From an uncultured Eubacteriales bacterium (lineage in GTDB: Bacteria; Bacillota; Clostridia; Oscillospirales; CAG-272): a stretch of 64,000 nt of DNA. A program made the translations under genes and the position numbers. Where the stretch lies: positions 1-64,000 of the forward strand of contig CAJJIY010000005.1 of assembly GCA_905187695.1 (NCBI GenBank), written 5' to 3'. The notes beneath the pieces were generated by a model. That model was not told where the DNA came from, searched no databases, and saw only the letters and a list, made by a program, of their open reading frames with translations. Positions 50,900 through 63,935 of this stretch are shown piece after piece; positions within the stretch are counted from its first letter, which is position 1, and every line of letters begins with the position of its first letter.

Positions 50900-51667
50900 T
50901 CAGCGAAGCGGGAAAAGCATAAAAAGGCCTTCCATTTCACTTCCGATCAGAGCCGAAAACAAGATCTGAAGCACGATTCCCGCCACCGATGCGACAATGG
51001 CGATAATGCCCACGATCCGGGCGGTTTTGGCAGCGGCCGGTTCATAACCGAGTTGCTGAGTGACGCTCTTGGATTTTGAGAGTGCCAGAATGCCCAGCAC
51101 AATGCCGGCCAGCGAACAGCAGATAAAGCCCACAATCAGGCCGATGATGCTCATGGTCTGCGCACTGTTGGCGTCGGCGTTCAGTTTGGCAATCCGGTTT
51201 TGCTCGGCGGTGTCGTTCGGGGTGGGCGGTGCGTAAGGGTTGTTCTGGAATCCATAGGTGCCGCCTTGATTCTGCGTGTACGGGTTTTGTCCAAACCCGT
51301 TGGGATTCTGTCCGAACCCATTCGGATTCTGCCCGAATCCATTTGGATTCTGCTCAAACCCGTTGGAGTTCTGCCCAAACCCGTTGGGATTCTGCCCAAA
51401 CCCGTTGGGATTCTGCCCGAATCCATTTGGATTCTGCTCAAACCCGTTGGGATTCTGCCCGAATCCATTTGGATTCTGCCCAAACCCGTTGGAGTTCTGC
51501 CCGAACCTGTTGGGGTTCTGCTCAGCCCCGTTTTGATTTTGCGTATGGTTTTGTTCCGTTCCGTTTGTGCCAAAATTGTTTTGGCTTTGCTGGTTTTGCC
51601 CGGAATCTGCCGGGTTCTGACCGAACCCGTTCGCGTTGGGTTCAAATCCGTTCTGATCGCCGTTCAT
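50900..51667 (-). CDS. DUF4190 membrane protein with heptapeptide (FGQNPNG) repeats
   Basis: A 255-residue protein. Residues ~1-150 are low complexity, rich in Asn, Gln, Gly and Phe, and include 11 tandem copies of Q-N-[PS]-N-[GR]-F-[GE] (~50-126). The C-terminal third has two membrane helices (MSIIGLIVGFICCSLAGIVL and ARIVGIIAIVASVAGIVLQI) separated by a short cytoplasmic turn with SKSKSVTQQLGYE, the DUF4190 layout. The repeats are predicted to lie outside the helices as a disordered, prion-like arm. CAGGAGGG precedes the ATG. Function is unknown. Confidence 0.8.
   Translation of the reverse strand: MNGDQNGFEPNANGFGQNPADSGQNQQSQNNFGTNGTEQNHTQNQNGAEQNPNRFGQNSNGFGQNPNGFGQNPNGFEQNPNGFGQNPNGFGQNPNGFGQNSNGFEQNPNGFGQNPNGFGQNPNGFGQNPYTQNQGGTYGFQNNPYAPPTPNDTAEQNRIAKLNADANSAQTMSIIGLIVGFICCSLAGIVLGILALSKSKSVTQQLGYEPAAAKTARIVGIIAIVASVAGIVLQILFSALIGSEMEGLFMLFPLR
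51290..51520. repeat. 21-bp tandem repeat array (11 units)
   Basis: Eleven in-frame units of the type CCCGTTGGGATTCTGCCCAA coding the FGQNPNG heptapeptide. Variants alternate in blocks (SNGFEQN, PNGFEQN), which indicates expansion by unequal exchange or slippage. Plus-strand frames through it are also free of stops. Confidence 0.9.
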
Positions 51668-51763
51668 GTTGCCCTCCTGAAACAGAATTTTAGTTTACTA
51701 TGTTATAGGATAACAGATTTATAACAAAAATGCAAGACTTTTTTCAAAACTCTTTCATGCTTC

Positions 51764-51792
51764 TTGCACTCTTTCCCGTTCTGTGTTATACT
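51764..51792 (+). promoter_or_regulatory. Sigma-A promoter for the DUF2752 gene
   Basis: TTGCAC (51764-51769), 17 bp, TATACT (51787-51792). Confidence 0.6.
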
Positions 51793-51817
51793 GAAAAAAA
51801 CAGCAAGGAGGGAGAAA

Positions 51818-52417
51818 ATGCGGCCCGCTTTTAAAAAATATCTGTTTTTCCATTTGGCGCTTGTGGCTTTTGCCGTTGGGTTTTACTTTTATGGCACGCT
51901 CATGAGCCGCCTTTTTCCATCCGGCTTTTATCATTGCCCCCTGCACGATGTATTGGGGCTTTATTGCCCTTTTTGCGGCGGCACGCGCGCCTTTTTCTTT
52001 TTGCTGAAGGGAGATTTCCGCTCCGCTTTTGCCGCCAATGCCTTTTTGCTTTGCTTTTCGGCCTTTTGGGGAGTGTTGGATCTGATCGTGTTTATTTTTC
52101 TTCTTCAGGGAAGGGAAGTGGCGGGCATTTTTCGCCCTTGTTTTTGCTTTTCGCTGTTTTCGTGGTTGCTTTTTGCCGCGGTGCGCAATGCGGCCATGCT
52201 CTGCGGTTATGATCCTGTCGGCGATCTGGCGCCGCTTTGGGCCGGCCGGTTGCCTTTGCCGGCGATTTGGGCGGCCTGCACGCTGATTTTTGCTTTTGCG
52301 GGCGCGCTCTTTTTCTATCTTTGGCGTCCCCGCCGGTTGCGGCGGCTCCTGTCGGTCATGGGGCTTTCGCTCGCACTTGTCGGATTGCTTGTTTTTTACC
52401 GACTTGGCGGGTGCTGA
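51818..52417 (+). CDS. DUF2752 membrane protein
   Basis: A 199-residue protein with about five membrane helices. The family signature is HDVLGLYCPFCGGTRAFFFL, a CPxCGGTR motif, followed by KGDFRSAFAANAF. DUF2752 proteins normally have two or three helices and ~120-150 residues, so this one has extra C-terminal helices (AIWAACTLIFAFAGALFFYL and LLSVMGLSLALVGLLVFY). AAGGAGGGAG precedes ATG 51818. The function of the family is unknown. Confidence 0.8.
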   Translation: MRPAFKKYLFFHLALVAFAVGFYFYGTLMSRLFPSGFYHCPLHDVLGLYCPFCGGTRAFFFLLKGDFRSAFAANAFLLCFSAFWGVLDLIVFIFLLQGREVAGIFRPCFCFSLFSWLLFAAVRNAAMLCGYDPVGDLAPLWAGRLPLPAIWAACTLIFAFAGALFFYLWRPRRLRRLLSVMGLSLALVGLLVFYRLGGC

Positions 52418-52426
52418 AAGCAAAAT

Positions 52427-52455
52427 AAAAATGCCCCGGATTTCCGGGGCATTTT
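52427..52455. terminator. Bidirectional terminator between DUF2752 and rpsT
   Basis: AAAAATGCCCCGGA/TCCGGGGCATTTTT fourteen-base-pair stem with a two-base minimal loop. Confidence 0.9.
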
Positions 52456-52461
52456 TGGTGC

Positions 52462-52725
52462 TTACGCCATAGCGTTGAGTTTTTTGGTAAACTGGCTCTT
52501 CTTGTGCGCGGCGGCGTTCTTGTGAATAATCCCGCGGTTCGCTGCGGCATCGATCTTTTTGACGGCGGCCTTATAGGTCTCCTGTGCCAGCGCGGCATCG
52601 CCCGCATTCACAGCGGCCTCGTACTTTTTCATAGCGGTCTTGAGCTGCGTGCGGAACATTTTGTTCTGCAGGGTCTTGACCTGCGTCACTTTCACGCGCT
52701 TTTTGGCACTCTTGATGTTCGGCAA
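52462..52725 (-). CDS. rpsT: 30S ribosomal protein S20
   Basis: An 87-residue basic helical protein that binds the 5' domain of 16S rRNA. The family pattern NIKSAKKRVKVTQVKTLQN opens it and AANRGIIHKNAAAHKKSQFT ends it. The start is TTG 52725, seven bases after AAGGAGG. A non-ATG start is usual for S20 and in E. coli is part of autoregulation. Reading from the upstream ATG would add 45 unrelated residues. Confidence 0.95.
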   Translation of the reverse strand: MPNIKSAKKRVKVTQVKTLQNKMFRTQLKTAMKKYEAAVNAGDAALAQETYKAAVKKIDAAANRGIIHKNAAAHKKSQFTKKLNAMA

Positions 52726-52809
52726 ATCGGTCTCCTCCTTTTTGTGATATTCGGTTTGCACGACGGCGCCTGAGAGGGTGCGCTGTCGCAACGATCCATA
52801 CGAGAACTT

Positions 52810-52838
52810 ATCATAGCACATTCTGTGCCGAATTGCAA
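52810..52838 (-). promoter_or_regulatory. Sigma-A promoter for rpsT
   Basis: On the minus strand: TTGCAA (52838-52833), 17 bp, TATGAT (52815-52810). Confidence 0.7.
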
Positions 52839-52909
52839 GGGCTTTTTTTGAAAAAAACAAAAAAATCTCAGAATTTTTTCGAATATTGAAAAAAACTGGG
52901 AAAATCTAC

Positions 52910-52938
52910 TTGACAAACGGAAAAAGCTTTGCTATAAT
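52910..52938 (+). promoter_or_regulatory. Perfect consensus sigma-A promoter for rpoBC
   Basis: TTGACA (52910-52915), 17 bp, TATAAT (52933-52938). Confidence 0.88.
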
Positions 52939-53089
52939 TATAAACTGCATTATAATTGCCGGGTGTTTCCTTTTCTCTGCAATCCGGCAAGGTTTTTACC
53001 AAACTATTTTTAAATAAAAATAGGGCGGCGATCCGGTCTTTCCGCTTGGAGGCGGAAGGGTACATCAACGAATGGAGTGATAGAATTAC

Positions 53090-56000
53090 ATGGTCAATGT
53101 CAAAGAAGAAAGACTCGGTCAGACCAAACGGATGAGCTTTTCAAAGTCTCGTTTCAATCTGGAACTTCCCAATCTTCTGGAGGTTCAGACAAAGTCCTTC
53201 AAGTGGTTCCTGGAGGAAGGACTGGGCGAGGTTCTCCGTGATGTTTCGCCCATCACGGACTTTTCCGGCAATCTGAAAATCGAGTTTCTGTCCTATTCCA
53301 TCGATCAGAAGCCCAAATATACCGTGGAGGAATGCAAGGAGCGTGATGTCAACTATGCCGCGCCGCTCCGCGTCACCGTCCGGCTGACCAACAAGCAGAC
53401 CGGCGAAGTGCAGAATTCCGACATTTTCATGGGCGAGATTCCGTTGATGACCGAGACCGGCACATTTGTCATTAACGGCGCGGAGCGCGTAATTGTTTCG
53501 CAGATCATCCGCTCTCCCGGTATGTACTACGCCAATGAGATCGACAAAATGGGCAAGCGCAATTACAGCGCGCAGATCATTCCGTACCGCGGCGCATGGC
53601 TGGAGTACGAGACCGATAACAGCGGCGTGCTCTATGTCCGGATCGATAAAAACCGCAAGGTACCGATCACCATGTTCATCCGCGCACTCGGTGCGTTGGG
53701 GGACAAGCCGGAGATCGAAACCCGCGAGGATGTGTGCGCCATCTTCGGTGAAGAAGAGCGTTTGCGCGCCACCTTTGACAAGGACGAATCCGAGGAGATT
53801 GCCGCCCGCAACCGCACTTCCGTCGGTCAGGAAGCCCTCAAGGAAATTTATAAAAAGCTCCGTCCCGGCGAACCCGCCGTGGTGGATGCCGCGCAGAAGC
53901 TCATGTGCGACACGCTGTTTGACAACCGTCGTTATGACATTGCCGCAGTCGGCCGCTATAAGTTTGACAAGAAAATGGCGCTGTCCGGCCGTGTGGTCGG
54001 CCGCACGCTGGCCGAACCCGCTATCAGCCCTTTGACCGGCGAAATGGTCTTTGAAGCAGGCCGTGTGCTCACCCGTGAGGACGCGCTGGCGCTGGAGAAT
54101 GCCGCTGTCAACGAAGTGGTGCTCTCTCTGGAAGATGGTAGCACCGTCAAGGTGTTTTCCAACAACACGGTCGAGCCGGCCGCCATTCTCGGCTACGATC
54201 TGAAGGATTGCGGCATCAGCGGAAAGGTTCACACGCCGGTGCTACTGTCGCTGATCGAGGAGGCCGCGGGTGACGAGGACAAACTGAAAGATCTGGTTCG
54301 TCTCCATTTGGCCGAACTTGCGCCCAAGCACATCACCAAAGACGATATTTTTGCCAGCATCAACTATCAGTTGGGTCTGATGCATGACCTTGCGCTCGGC
54401 CAGTATGACGATATCGACCACCTGGGCAACCGCCGTATCCGTTCGGTGGGCGAGCAGCTTCAGAATCAGCTCCGCATCGGATTTACCCGGATGAACAAGA
54501 CCATTACCGACCGGATGGCCACGCAGGATTCCGACAAGGTTTCCCCGCAGATGCTGATCAACACCCGGCCGATTGCCACCGGCATCCGCGAATTTTTCGG
54601 TTCTTCTCAGCTTTCACAGTTCATGGATCAGAACAACCCGCTGGCCGAACTGACGCACAAGCGCCGTCTCTCGGCGCTGGGCCCCGGCGGTATCTCGCGT
54701 GACCGCGCTTCCTTTGATGTCCGAGATGTGCACTATACGCATTATGGCCGTATGTGCCCGATTGAGACTCCTGAAGGCCCGAATATCGGTCTGATTTCCT
54801 ACCTCACCACCTACGCCCGGATCAGCGAGTACGGCTTTATCGAAGCGCCTTATCGCAAATATGACAAGGAAAAAGGCGTGGTGACGGACGAGGTCGAATA
54901 CATGACGGCCGATGTCGAAGATCACTATATCATCGCGCAGGCCAACGAACCGTTGGATGCGGAGGGTCATTTCGTCAATAAGATCGTCAACGCCCGTGAT
55001 AAGAACGAGATCCGCGAAGTCGAGGCTTCGCAGGTAGACTACATGGATGTTTCGCCGAAGATGGTGGTTTCCGTGGCCACGGCTATGATCCCGTTCCTTG
55101 AAAACGACGATAACTCCCGTGCACTGATGGGCTCCAACATGCAGAAGCAGGCCGTGCCGCTGATGGTGACGGAATCTCCGATCGTCGGTACCGGTATGGA
55201 GTACAAGGCCGGTCTTGATTCGGGCGTTGCCATCCGCGCCAAGCGCGCCGGTACGGTGGAATATGTGGATGCCGACCAGATCATTGTCGTGGCGGATAAC
55301 GGCGAGCGCGATTGCTATCAGCTTATCAAGTTCAAGCGCACCAACCAGGGCACCTGCTATAATCAGCGCCCCGTGGTCAGCCGCGGCGATTACATCGAAG
55401 AAGGCCGCGTGATTGCCGATGGTCCCGCTACCTGCAACGGCGAAATTTCGCTGGGTAAAAACGCGCTCATCGGCTTTATGACCTGGGAAGGTTATAACTA
55501 TGAGGACGCCGTGCTTCTGAACGAGCGTCTGGCCAGAGAAGATGTCTATACCTCTTTGCACATTGAGGAATATACGCACGATGCCAGAGATACCAAACTG
55601 GGGCCGGAAGAGATCACCCGCGAAATTCCTAATGTGGGCGATGATGCGCTCAAAGACCTCAATGCAGACGGCATTGTAAAGAAGGGAACCGAGGTCCGGG
55701 CCGGCGATATCCTGGTGGGTAAAATCACTCCCAAGGGCGAGACCGAACTGACGGCCGAGGAAAGACTGCTTCGCGCCATCTTCGGTGAAAAAGCGCGCGA
55801 AGTGCGCGATACTTCGCTCCGTCTGCCGCACGGCGAATCCGGTATCGTGGTAGATGTCAAGGTCTTCTCGCATGAAAACGGCGATGAACTGCCCACCGGC
55901 GTCAACAAGCAGGTGCGCGTGTATATCGCGCAGAAGCGTAAGATCTCTGTCGGCGATAAAATGGCGGGTCGTCACGGTAACAAAGGCGTTGTGTCCCGCA

Positions 56001-57025
56001 TTCTTCCGCCGGAAGATATGCCGTTCCTGCCGGACGGTACGCCGCTGGATATCGTGCTGAACCCGTTGGGCGTGCCTTCGCGTATGAACATCGGTCAGGT
56101 GCTGGAAGTGCACCTTGGCATTGCCGCCAGAAAACTCGGCTGGAAGATCATGACCCCGGTGTTCGATGGCGCCAACGAAAAGGAGATTATGGAATGTATG
56201 CGGATGGCCGGCATGGCACGCGACATTCGCCCCAATGAAAATGTGGACGGCAAGGATCTCTTCTATGAAAATGTGGATGAAAAGGGTGAAAAGACCTATG
56301 TCCATGTAGAGGAAGAGGTGCTGGCCGATCAGGAGAGGCTGAATACCCTTATTAAAGAAGGTAAGGTAAAGGTCATCGACGGCAAGACCACGCTGTATGA
56401 CGGCCGCACCGGCGATCCTTTTGATAACCCGGTCACGGTCGGAATCATGTACTATCTCAAGCTCCATCACCTGGTCGATGATAAGATTCATGCCCGTGCC
56501 AACGGCCCGTATTCTCTTATCACGCAGCAGCCGCTCGGCGGTAAAGCCCAGTTCGGCGGTCAGCGTTTTGGCGAAATGGAAGTGTGGGCGCTGGAGGCTT
56601 ACGGTGCGGCTTACACCCTGCAGGAGATCCTCACGGTGAAGTCGGACGATATCAACGGCCGCCGCCGTGCTTATGAGGCCATCATCAAGGGTCAGAATAT
56701 TCCCACGCCGGGCGTGCCGGAGTCCTTCAAGGTGCTTGTCAAAGAACTGCAGGCACTGGCGCTGGATGTGCGGGTGCTGGATAAGGACGGAGAGGAAATT
56801 CAGCTTTCCACCCTTTGCAACGATGATACGCCTTCGCCCTACGGCAACAAAGCGGATTTGGCCGCCATTGAAGAAGAATTGGGTCGTCACGGCCTTGACG
56901 GCGATGACCTTTCCAATCTGACGGTTGAAAACGAGGACGGAGAAGCTGAGGAAGACGAGGATGAGGATTCGCTCTTTGCCCCGCCGGAAGAAAGCGATGA
57001 TACAGATTTTGATGATGAAAACTGA
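53090..57025 (+). CDS. rpoB: RNA polymerase beta subunit
   Basis: A 1311-residue catalytic subunit. It begins [20 protein letters not shown] in a family-typical way, and the rifampicin pocket (~residues 505-535: [36 protein letters not shown]) keeps wild-type Ser, Asp, His and Ser, so no resistance substitution is seen. The catalytic-centre Lys regions [20 protein letters not shown] and [18 protein letters not shown] are present. The C-terminus has an acidic tail ([20 protein letters not shown]). rpoC follows after 20 bases. The L7/L12 genes that usually precede rpoB are absent here. Confidence 0.98.
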   Translation: MVNVKEERLGQTKRMSFSKSRFNLELPNLLEVQTKSFKWFLEEGLGEVLRDVSPITDFSGNLKIEFLSYSIDQKPKYTVEECKERDVNYAAPLRVTVRLTNKQTGEVQNSDIFMGEIPLMTETGTFVINGAERVIVSQIIRSPGMYYANEIDKMGKRNYSAQIIPYRGAWLEYETDNSGVLYVRIDKNRKVPITMFIRALGALGDKPEIETREDVCAIFGEEERLRATFDKDESEEIAARNRTSVGQEALKEIYKKLRPGEPAVVDAAQKLMCDTLFDNRRYDIAAVGRYKFDKKMALSGRVVGRTLAEPAISPLTGEMVFEAGRVLTREDALALENAAVNEVVLSLEDGSTVKVFSNNTVEPAAILGYDLKDCGISGKVHTPVLLSLIEEAAGDEDKLKDLVRLHLAELAPKHITKDDIFASINYQLGLMHDLALGQYDDIDHLGNRRIRSVGEQLQNQLRIGFTRMNKTITDRMATQDSDKVSPQMLINTRPIATGIREFFGSSQLSQFMDQNNPLAELTHKRRLSALGPGGISRDRASFDVRDVHYTHYGRMCPIETPEGPNIGLISYLTTYARISEYGFIEAPYRKYDKEKGVVTDEVEYMTADVEDHYIIAQANEPLDAEGHFVNKIVNARDKNEIREVEASQVDYMDVSPKMVVSVATAMIPFLENDDNSRALMGSNMQKQAVPLMVTESPIVGTGMEYKAGLDSGVAIRAKRAGTVEYVDADQIIVVADNGERDCYQLIKFKRTNQGTCYNQRPVVSRGDYIEEGRVIADGPATCNGEISLGKNALIGFMTWEGYNYEDAVLLNERLAREDVYTSLHIEEYTHDARDTKLGPEEITREIPNVGDDALKDLNADGIVKKGTEVRAGDILVGKITPKGETELTAEERLLRAIFGEKAREVRDTSLRLPHGESGIVVDVKVFSHENGDELPTGVNKQVRVYIAQKRKISVGDKMAGRHGNKGVVSRILPPEDMPFLPDGTPLDIVLNPLGVPSRMNIGQVLEVHLGIAARKLGWKIMTPVFDGANEKEIMECMRMAGMARDIRPNENVDGKDLFYENVDEKGEKTYVHVEEEVLADQERLNTLIKEGKVKVIDGKTTLYDGRTGDPFDNPVTVGIMYYLKLHHLVDDKIHARANGPYSLITQQPLGGKAQFGGQRFGEMEVWALEAYGAAYTLQEILTVKSDDINGRRRAYEAIIKGQNIPTPGVPESFKVLVKELQALALDVRVLDKDGEEIQLSTLCNDDTPSPYGNKADLAAIEEELGRHGLDGDDLSNLTVENEDGEAEEDEDEDSLFAPPEESDDTDFDDEN

Positions 57026-57045
57026 TAAAAGGAGAGAAAAGACAC

Positions 57046-60660
<3,615 letters not shown>

Positions 60661-60672
60661 GGATTCCTTTCA

Positions 60673-60703
60673 GATGCCGCGCAATTGCGCGGCATCTTTT
60701 TTA
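60673..60703 (+). terminator. Intrinsic terminator after rpoC
   Basis: AGATGCCGCGC/GCGCGGCATCT stem with loop AATT, then TTTTTTATTTT. Confidence 0.9.
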
Positions 60704-60774
60704 TTTTGCCTGCCCGGTTTGTGCCGGTTGGAAACGGAAAGAGAATTTTTTGCAGATAATAAGCACTGCCTTTA

Positions 60775-60809
60775 TGCGACATACTTCACACCCAGTCCGG
60801 CGGTATAAT
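60775..60809 (+). promoter_or_regulatory. Probable Spo0A-dependent promoter of spoIIGA
   Basis: TATAAT at 60804-60809 has no -35 at 17 bp. TGCGACA (60775-60781), one mismatch from the reverse 0A box TTCGACA, lies where Spo0A binds in the known spoIIG promoter of Bacillus. Assignment is by analogy. Confidence 0.4.
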
Positions 60810-60826
60810 AGGGCCGGGGTGAGAAA

Positions 60827-61678
60827 ATGGAAAGAGAAGTATACGGAGATCTGCTGTTCTTTATCAATTTCTGCATGGATTTTCAATGCCTTTTCCTAAG
60901 CGCACGGTGTTTGCGTCGGCCGTTTTCACTGTGGCGCGGTGCTCTTTTCGCGGCTCTGGGAGCACTGTATGCAGTGGCGGCACTCTTTCTCCCGATTCAT
61001 GGAGTCATGGCCTTTTTATTGGATCTGGGCGTTTGCCTTTTGATGTGCATCGGTACTTTCGCTGGAAAATCCGTGCGCCCACGCCAGATACTTTGGATCT
61101 TTCTGGTCTATTTTGGCGTTTCATTTGCCGTTGGCGGCGTCATGAGCGGCATGGCCGGCCTTCTTTCACATATAGAGGCACCGTTGGGGCAAAGCAAACT
61201 TCAGATCGGAAACGGCCTTTTTTATCTTCTCGCGGCACTGGCCGGACTGTCTACTTATTTTTGGGGCAGATATTGTAAGAAAAAAGGGCGTGAGACGCAC
61301 GGTGAGTTGCGATTGGTTCTTCGGGGACGGGAAGTTTGCGCAGATTGTCTGTTTGACAGCGCCAATTTCTTAAAGGATCCTATTGGCGGGCGCCCGGTGG
61401 CTTTGCTTTCCGATCAGAAAGCAAAAGAAATTTTTCCGGCTTCCTTTCTGGAAGCGGCCAGGAACAGCGATCTGTCTGCTTTGCCACGCGAATTTTTAAA
61501 TCGTGTAAGACCGGTGCCGAGCATCAGTGCCACCGGTGAAAAATTGCTCTTTGCCATTGCCCCGGACGCTGCCTATTTAAATGTCGGTCATGGCGAAAAC
61601 CCCACCGATCTTCTGATTGCGCCCGCTTTTTCGGGGTTCGGTGAGTACGAAGTTCTACTTCCGGCGGCTGTAATGTAG
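60827..61678 (+). CDS. spoIIGA: Pro-sigma-E processing peptidase
   Basis: A 283-residue membrane aspartic protease. Residues ~5-150 contain five membrane helices (LLFFINFCMDFQCLFLSARC at the start) and the C-terminal domain holds the catalytic motif FDSANFLKDPIGGRPV (Asp 186 or nearby), equivalent to DTGNxLxDPxxGxPV of the family. In known systems it is activated by SpoIIR from the forespore and then cleaves pro-SigE, encoded 47 bases downstream. Length is close to the family (~300). Confidence 0.92.
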   Translation: MEREVYGDLLFFINFCMDFQCLFLSARCLRRPFSLWRGALFAALGALYAVAALFLPIHGVMAFLLDLGVCLLMCIGTFAGKSVRPRQILWIFLVYFGVSFAVGGVMSGMAGLLSHIEAPLGQSKLQIGNGLFYLLAALAGLSTYFWGRYCKKKGRETHGELRLVLRGREVCADCLFDSANFLKDPIGGRPVALLSDQKAKEIFPASFLEAARNSDLSALPREFLNRVRPVPSISATGEKLLFAIAPDAAYLNVGHGENPTDLLIAPAFSGFGEYEVLLPAAVM

Positions 61679-61725
61679 AAAAAACGAAAATAAAAATGGA
61701 ATATATTTGAGAAAAGGAGGAAAAT

Positions 61726-62418
61726 ATGTTTAAAAAACTGAAAAACTTTCTCCGCAGGCTTTTTCGGGCAAAAGGAGTCTATTATGTTAACGGTCCGGAC
61801 CTCCTGCCACCGCCGCTTACACATGAGGATGAAGCAAAAGCCATTGCCGCCCTGCCGGAAGATGAAAAGGCCCGTGCCCGGTTGATTGAACATAATCTTC
61901 GCCTGGTGGTCTACATTGCGCGGCGCTTTGAAAGTACCGGCGTTGGGCTGGAGGATCTGGTTTCTATTGGAACGGTGGGCCTTATCAAGGCCATCAATAC
62001 TTTTTCTCCCGAAAAGAATATCAAACTGGCTACCTATGCCTCCCGTTGCATCGAGAATGAGATCTTAATGTATATCCGAAAGAAAAACGCCCGGCGCGGC
62101 GAGGTCTCCATTGATGAACCGCTTCATGTGGACTGGGACGGCAACGAATTGCTCCTTTCGGATGTGTTGGGGAGCGAAGAGGACGGGGTGGGATTTGAAC
62201 TGGAAAAAAAGGAAGAGCGCCGCGTCATCAACGAAGCGCTCCTGACGCTTTCTCCCCGGGAACGGCTAATTGTAGAGTTGCGTTTCGGATTTGCCGGGAA
62301 GAGGGAATTGACCCAAAAAGAAGTGGCGGATTCTCTTGGAATTTCTCAGTCGTATATCTCACGGCTTGAAAAGAAAATCATTGCGGAACTGAAAGAAAAA
62401 ATTGCCGGGAAAATTTAA
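61726..62418 (+). CDS. sigE: RNA polymerase sigma-E factor (pro-form)
   Basis: A 230-residue sigma factor for early mother-cell genes. It is made with a basic amphipathic pro-sequence ([20 protein letters not shown], residues 2-21) that keeps it at the membrane until SpoIIGA cuts it near [19 protein letters not shown] then opens the mature protein. Region 2 is [20 protein letters not shown] and [20 protein letters not shown]; region 4.2 is [28 protein letters not shown] precedes the ATG. sigG, which often follows sigE in Clostridia, is not present. Confidence 0.95.
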   Translation: MFKKLKNFLRRLFRAKGVYYVNGPDLLPPPLTHEDEAKAIAALPEDEKARARLIEHNLRLVVYIARRFESTGVGLEDLVSIGTVGLIKAINTFSPEKNIKLATYASRCIENEILMYIRKKNARRGEVSIDEPLHVDWDGNELLLSDVLGSEEDGVGFELEKKEERRVINEALLTLSPRERLIVELRFGFAGKRELTQKEVADSLGISQSYISRLEKKIIAELKEKIAGKI

Positions 62419-62650
62419 GCGGGATATTTGTGGGCATGACCGTTTCCGGCCGCCGAAGATTCAAATGATAAAACACATACATTTAAGGTAGAAAAAATGT
62501 ACGGCAAGGAATTTTTCATGCGCGGTCTGCCTGCTAAAGAGCAGCGGTATTAAGGACTTGATTTGCGTGGAGCGCCGCCGGTTTTTCCTTGCGCGCGGTC
62601 GCCTTTCGTGGTCGCGTGCCATGGCGAGGGGTGAAGATTACATTGAATAT

Positions 62651-62676
62651 AAAAGGCCGCCGTACGGCGGCCTTTT
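62651..62676. terminator. Palindromic terminator
   Basis: AAAAGGCCGCCGT and ACGGCGGCCTTTT form a 13-bp perfect palindrome that can work in both directions; it lies 230 bases after sigE. Confidence 0.75.
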
Positions 62677-62860
62677 GAATTATTCATTTTTGAATGAATA
62701 TATGCAGATGTAAACGGAGGCTTTTTGAGGGCGAGCAGAGGGATAGGAAGCGGATTTGACATAATAAGCCCAAAATAATGTGCAAAATTAACAAAAATAC
62801 GTCCAATTTTGTGTTAAAACATACCGAATGCACAAAATGAAAGTTTTTTCAAAAAACCGC

Positions 62861-62889
62861 TTGACAAGTGAATATTTATGCGCTATAAT
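62861..62889 (+). promoter_or_regulatory. Perfect consensus sigma-A promoter for the amino-acid ABC operon
   Basis: TTGACA (62861-62866), 17 bp, TATAAT (62884-62889). Confidence 0.88.
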
Positions 62890-62935
62890 GGGCACATCAA
62901 AAACATTCACCCCCTCAACAGAAAGGAAAACGAAC

Positions 62936-63853
62936 ATGAAAAAACTTCTTGCTTTTACGCTGGCCGCACTGATGGCGGTCGGTTGCATCTTCACTCTGGC
63001 ATCCTGTAAAAAGAACAGCAGCGAACTGAAAGTAGTTGACATTCCCCTGACCGAAGAAAAATATGCTTTTGCTGTCCAGAAGGGCGACAGCGAAATGCTC
63101 GGAAAACTGAATGACTTTCTGGCCAAGATCCAGAGCAACGGCACTTTCAATGAGATCATGAATAAATATTTCGGCGACGGAAAGCCCGCGCCGGTTGCTT
63201 CCGCTGCCACGATGAAGACCGACGGCAGTCAGTTGATCGTGGCCACCAATGCCACCTTCGAGCCTTTCGAGTATCTGGAGGGCGCAAATTACTATGGCAT
63301 TGACATGGAGATCATGAGTCTGTTTGCCGCGGAGCTCGGCAAGGAGCTTTACATTAACAACATGGATTTTGACGCGGTTTGCCTTTCGGTCTCGGCCGCC
63401 GGCGGTACTTATGAAGATGAAAACGGTCAGGTAAAAACGGTCAGCGGCGGCACTTGCGACGTGGCGGCGGCCGGTCTCACCGTGACCGAAACCCGGAAAG
63501 AATCGCTGGATTTCTCTTCCACTTATTACAGTGCTTCTCAAATGATCATTGTGGCCAAGGATGATACCACCTTTGATAACTGCAAGACCAAAGAAGATGT
63601 CGAGGCGATTCTCAACGGCTATGACAAGTCCGTCAAGGTCGGTGTGCAGAACGGCACGACCGGAAAGACCTACTGCGTGGGCGATGCCGGTGTGGAGGGC
63701 GGCTTTGGCTTTGCCGGATTCAAGTTTGAAACAGTCGGCTATACCAGTGGCGCGGTGGCCGCTCAGAATATCAAGACCGGCAATATCAAAATGGTCGTGA
63801 TCGACGAGGGACCGGCCAAGGCAATTGTTGCAAAAATCAATGCCGCGGGCTGA
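62936..63853 (+). CDS. Amino-acid ABC transporter substrate-binding lipoprotein, apparently circularly permuted
   Basis: A 305-residue family 3 solute-binding protein. ATG 62936 follows GAAAGGAAAA. The signal peptide ends in lipobox LASC, so it is a membrane-anchored lipoprotein. The usual N-terminal strand (LIVATNATFEPFEYLEG, YYGIDMEIMSLFAAELGK) begins only at about residue 100. Before it comes a segment (~30-80: VVDIPLTEEKYAFAVQKGDS, FLAKIQSNGTFNEIMNKYFG) that normally forms the C-terminus of this family. The protein stops at VVIDEGPAKAIVAKINAAG, exactly where that segment would normally follow. The order is therefore C-terminal segment, then main body. A permease gene follows. Confidence 0.85.
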   Translation: MKKLLAFTLAALMAVGCIFTLASCKKNSSELKVVDIPLTEEKYAFAVQKGDSEMLGKLNDFLAKIQSNGTFNEIMNKYFGDGKPAPVASAATMKTDGSQLIVATNATFEPFEYLEGANYYGIDMEIMSLFAAELGKELYINNMDFDAVCLSVSAAGGTYEDENGQVKTVSGGTCDVAAAGLTVTETRKESLDFSSTYYSASQMIIVAKDDTTFDNCKTKEDVEAILNGYDKSVKVGVQNGTTGKTYCVGDAGVEGGFGFAGFKFETVGYTSGAVAAQNIKTGNIKMVVIDEGPAKAIVAKINAAG

Positions 63854-63872
63854 CCGCAGATGCAAAAAAGAC

Positions 63873-63900
63873 GCGCAAGGCGGGAAATACCGCCTTGCGC
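63873..63900 (+). promoter_or_regulatory. Intercistronic hairpin between binding protein and permease
   Basis: An 11-bp stem GCGCAAGGCGG/CCGCCTTGCGC with loop GAAATA. No T tract follows, so it probably stabilises the upstream message or only partly terminates, giving more binding protein than permease. Confidence 0.55.
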
Positions 63901-63935
63901 CCTGTTGCTTTAAACTTCACGGATAAGGAACGAAC

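Larger units (their letters stand above)
52726..53089. other. Divergent promoter region between rpsT and rpoB
   Basis: No gene. It holds the minus-strand rpsT promoter, the perfect rpoB promoter and a ~145-base rpoB leader with a TTCCGC/GCGGAA hairpin near 53040-53058. Confidence 0.7.
62419..62935. other. Intergenic region after sigE
   Basis: About 517 bases without a supported gene. A 18-codon frame at 62497-62553 exists but has no family support. The palindromic terminator at 62651-62676 and the promoter of the binding-protein gene are the recognised elements. Confidence 0.5.

Noticed and set aside
51290..51520. CRISPR array
   Set aside because: The repeats are contiguous 21-mers without spacers and lie within a coding frame.
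51276..51724. Plus-strand frames through the 21-bp repeat (PNPLGFC-type peptide repeats)
   Set aside because: Consequence of a 21-bp period that keeps all frames open; the minus-strand frame has the ribosome binding site and the DUF4190 helices.
62497..62553. 18-residue frame after sigE
   Set aside because: Too short to support without homology; the ribosome binding site is poor.
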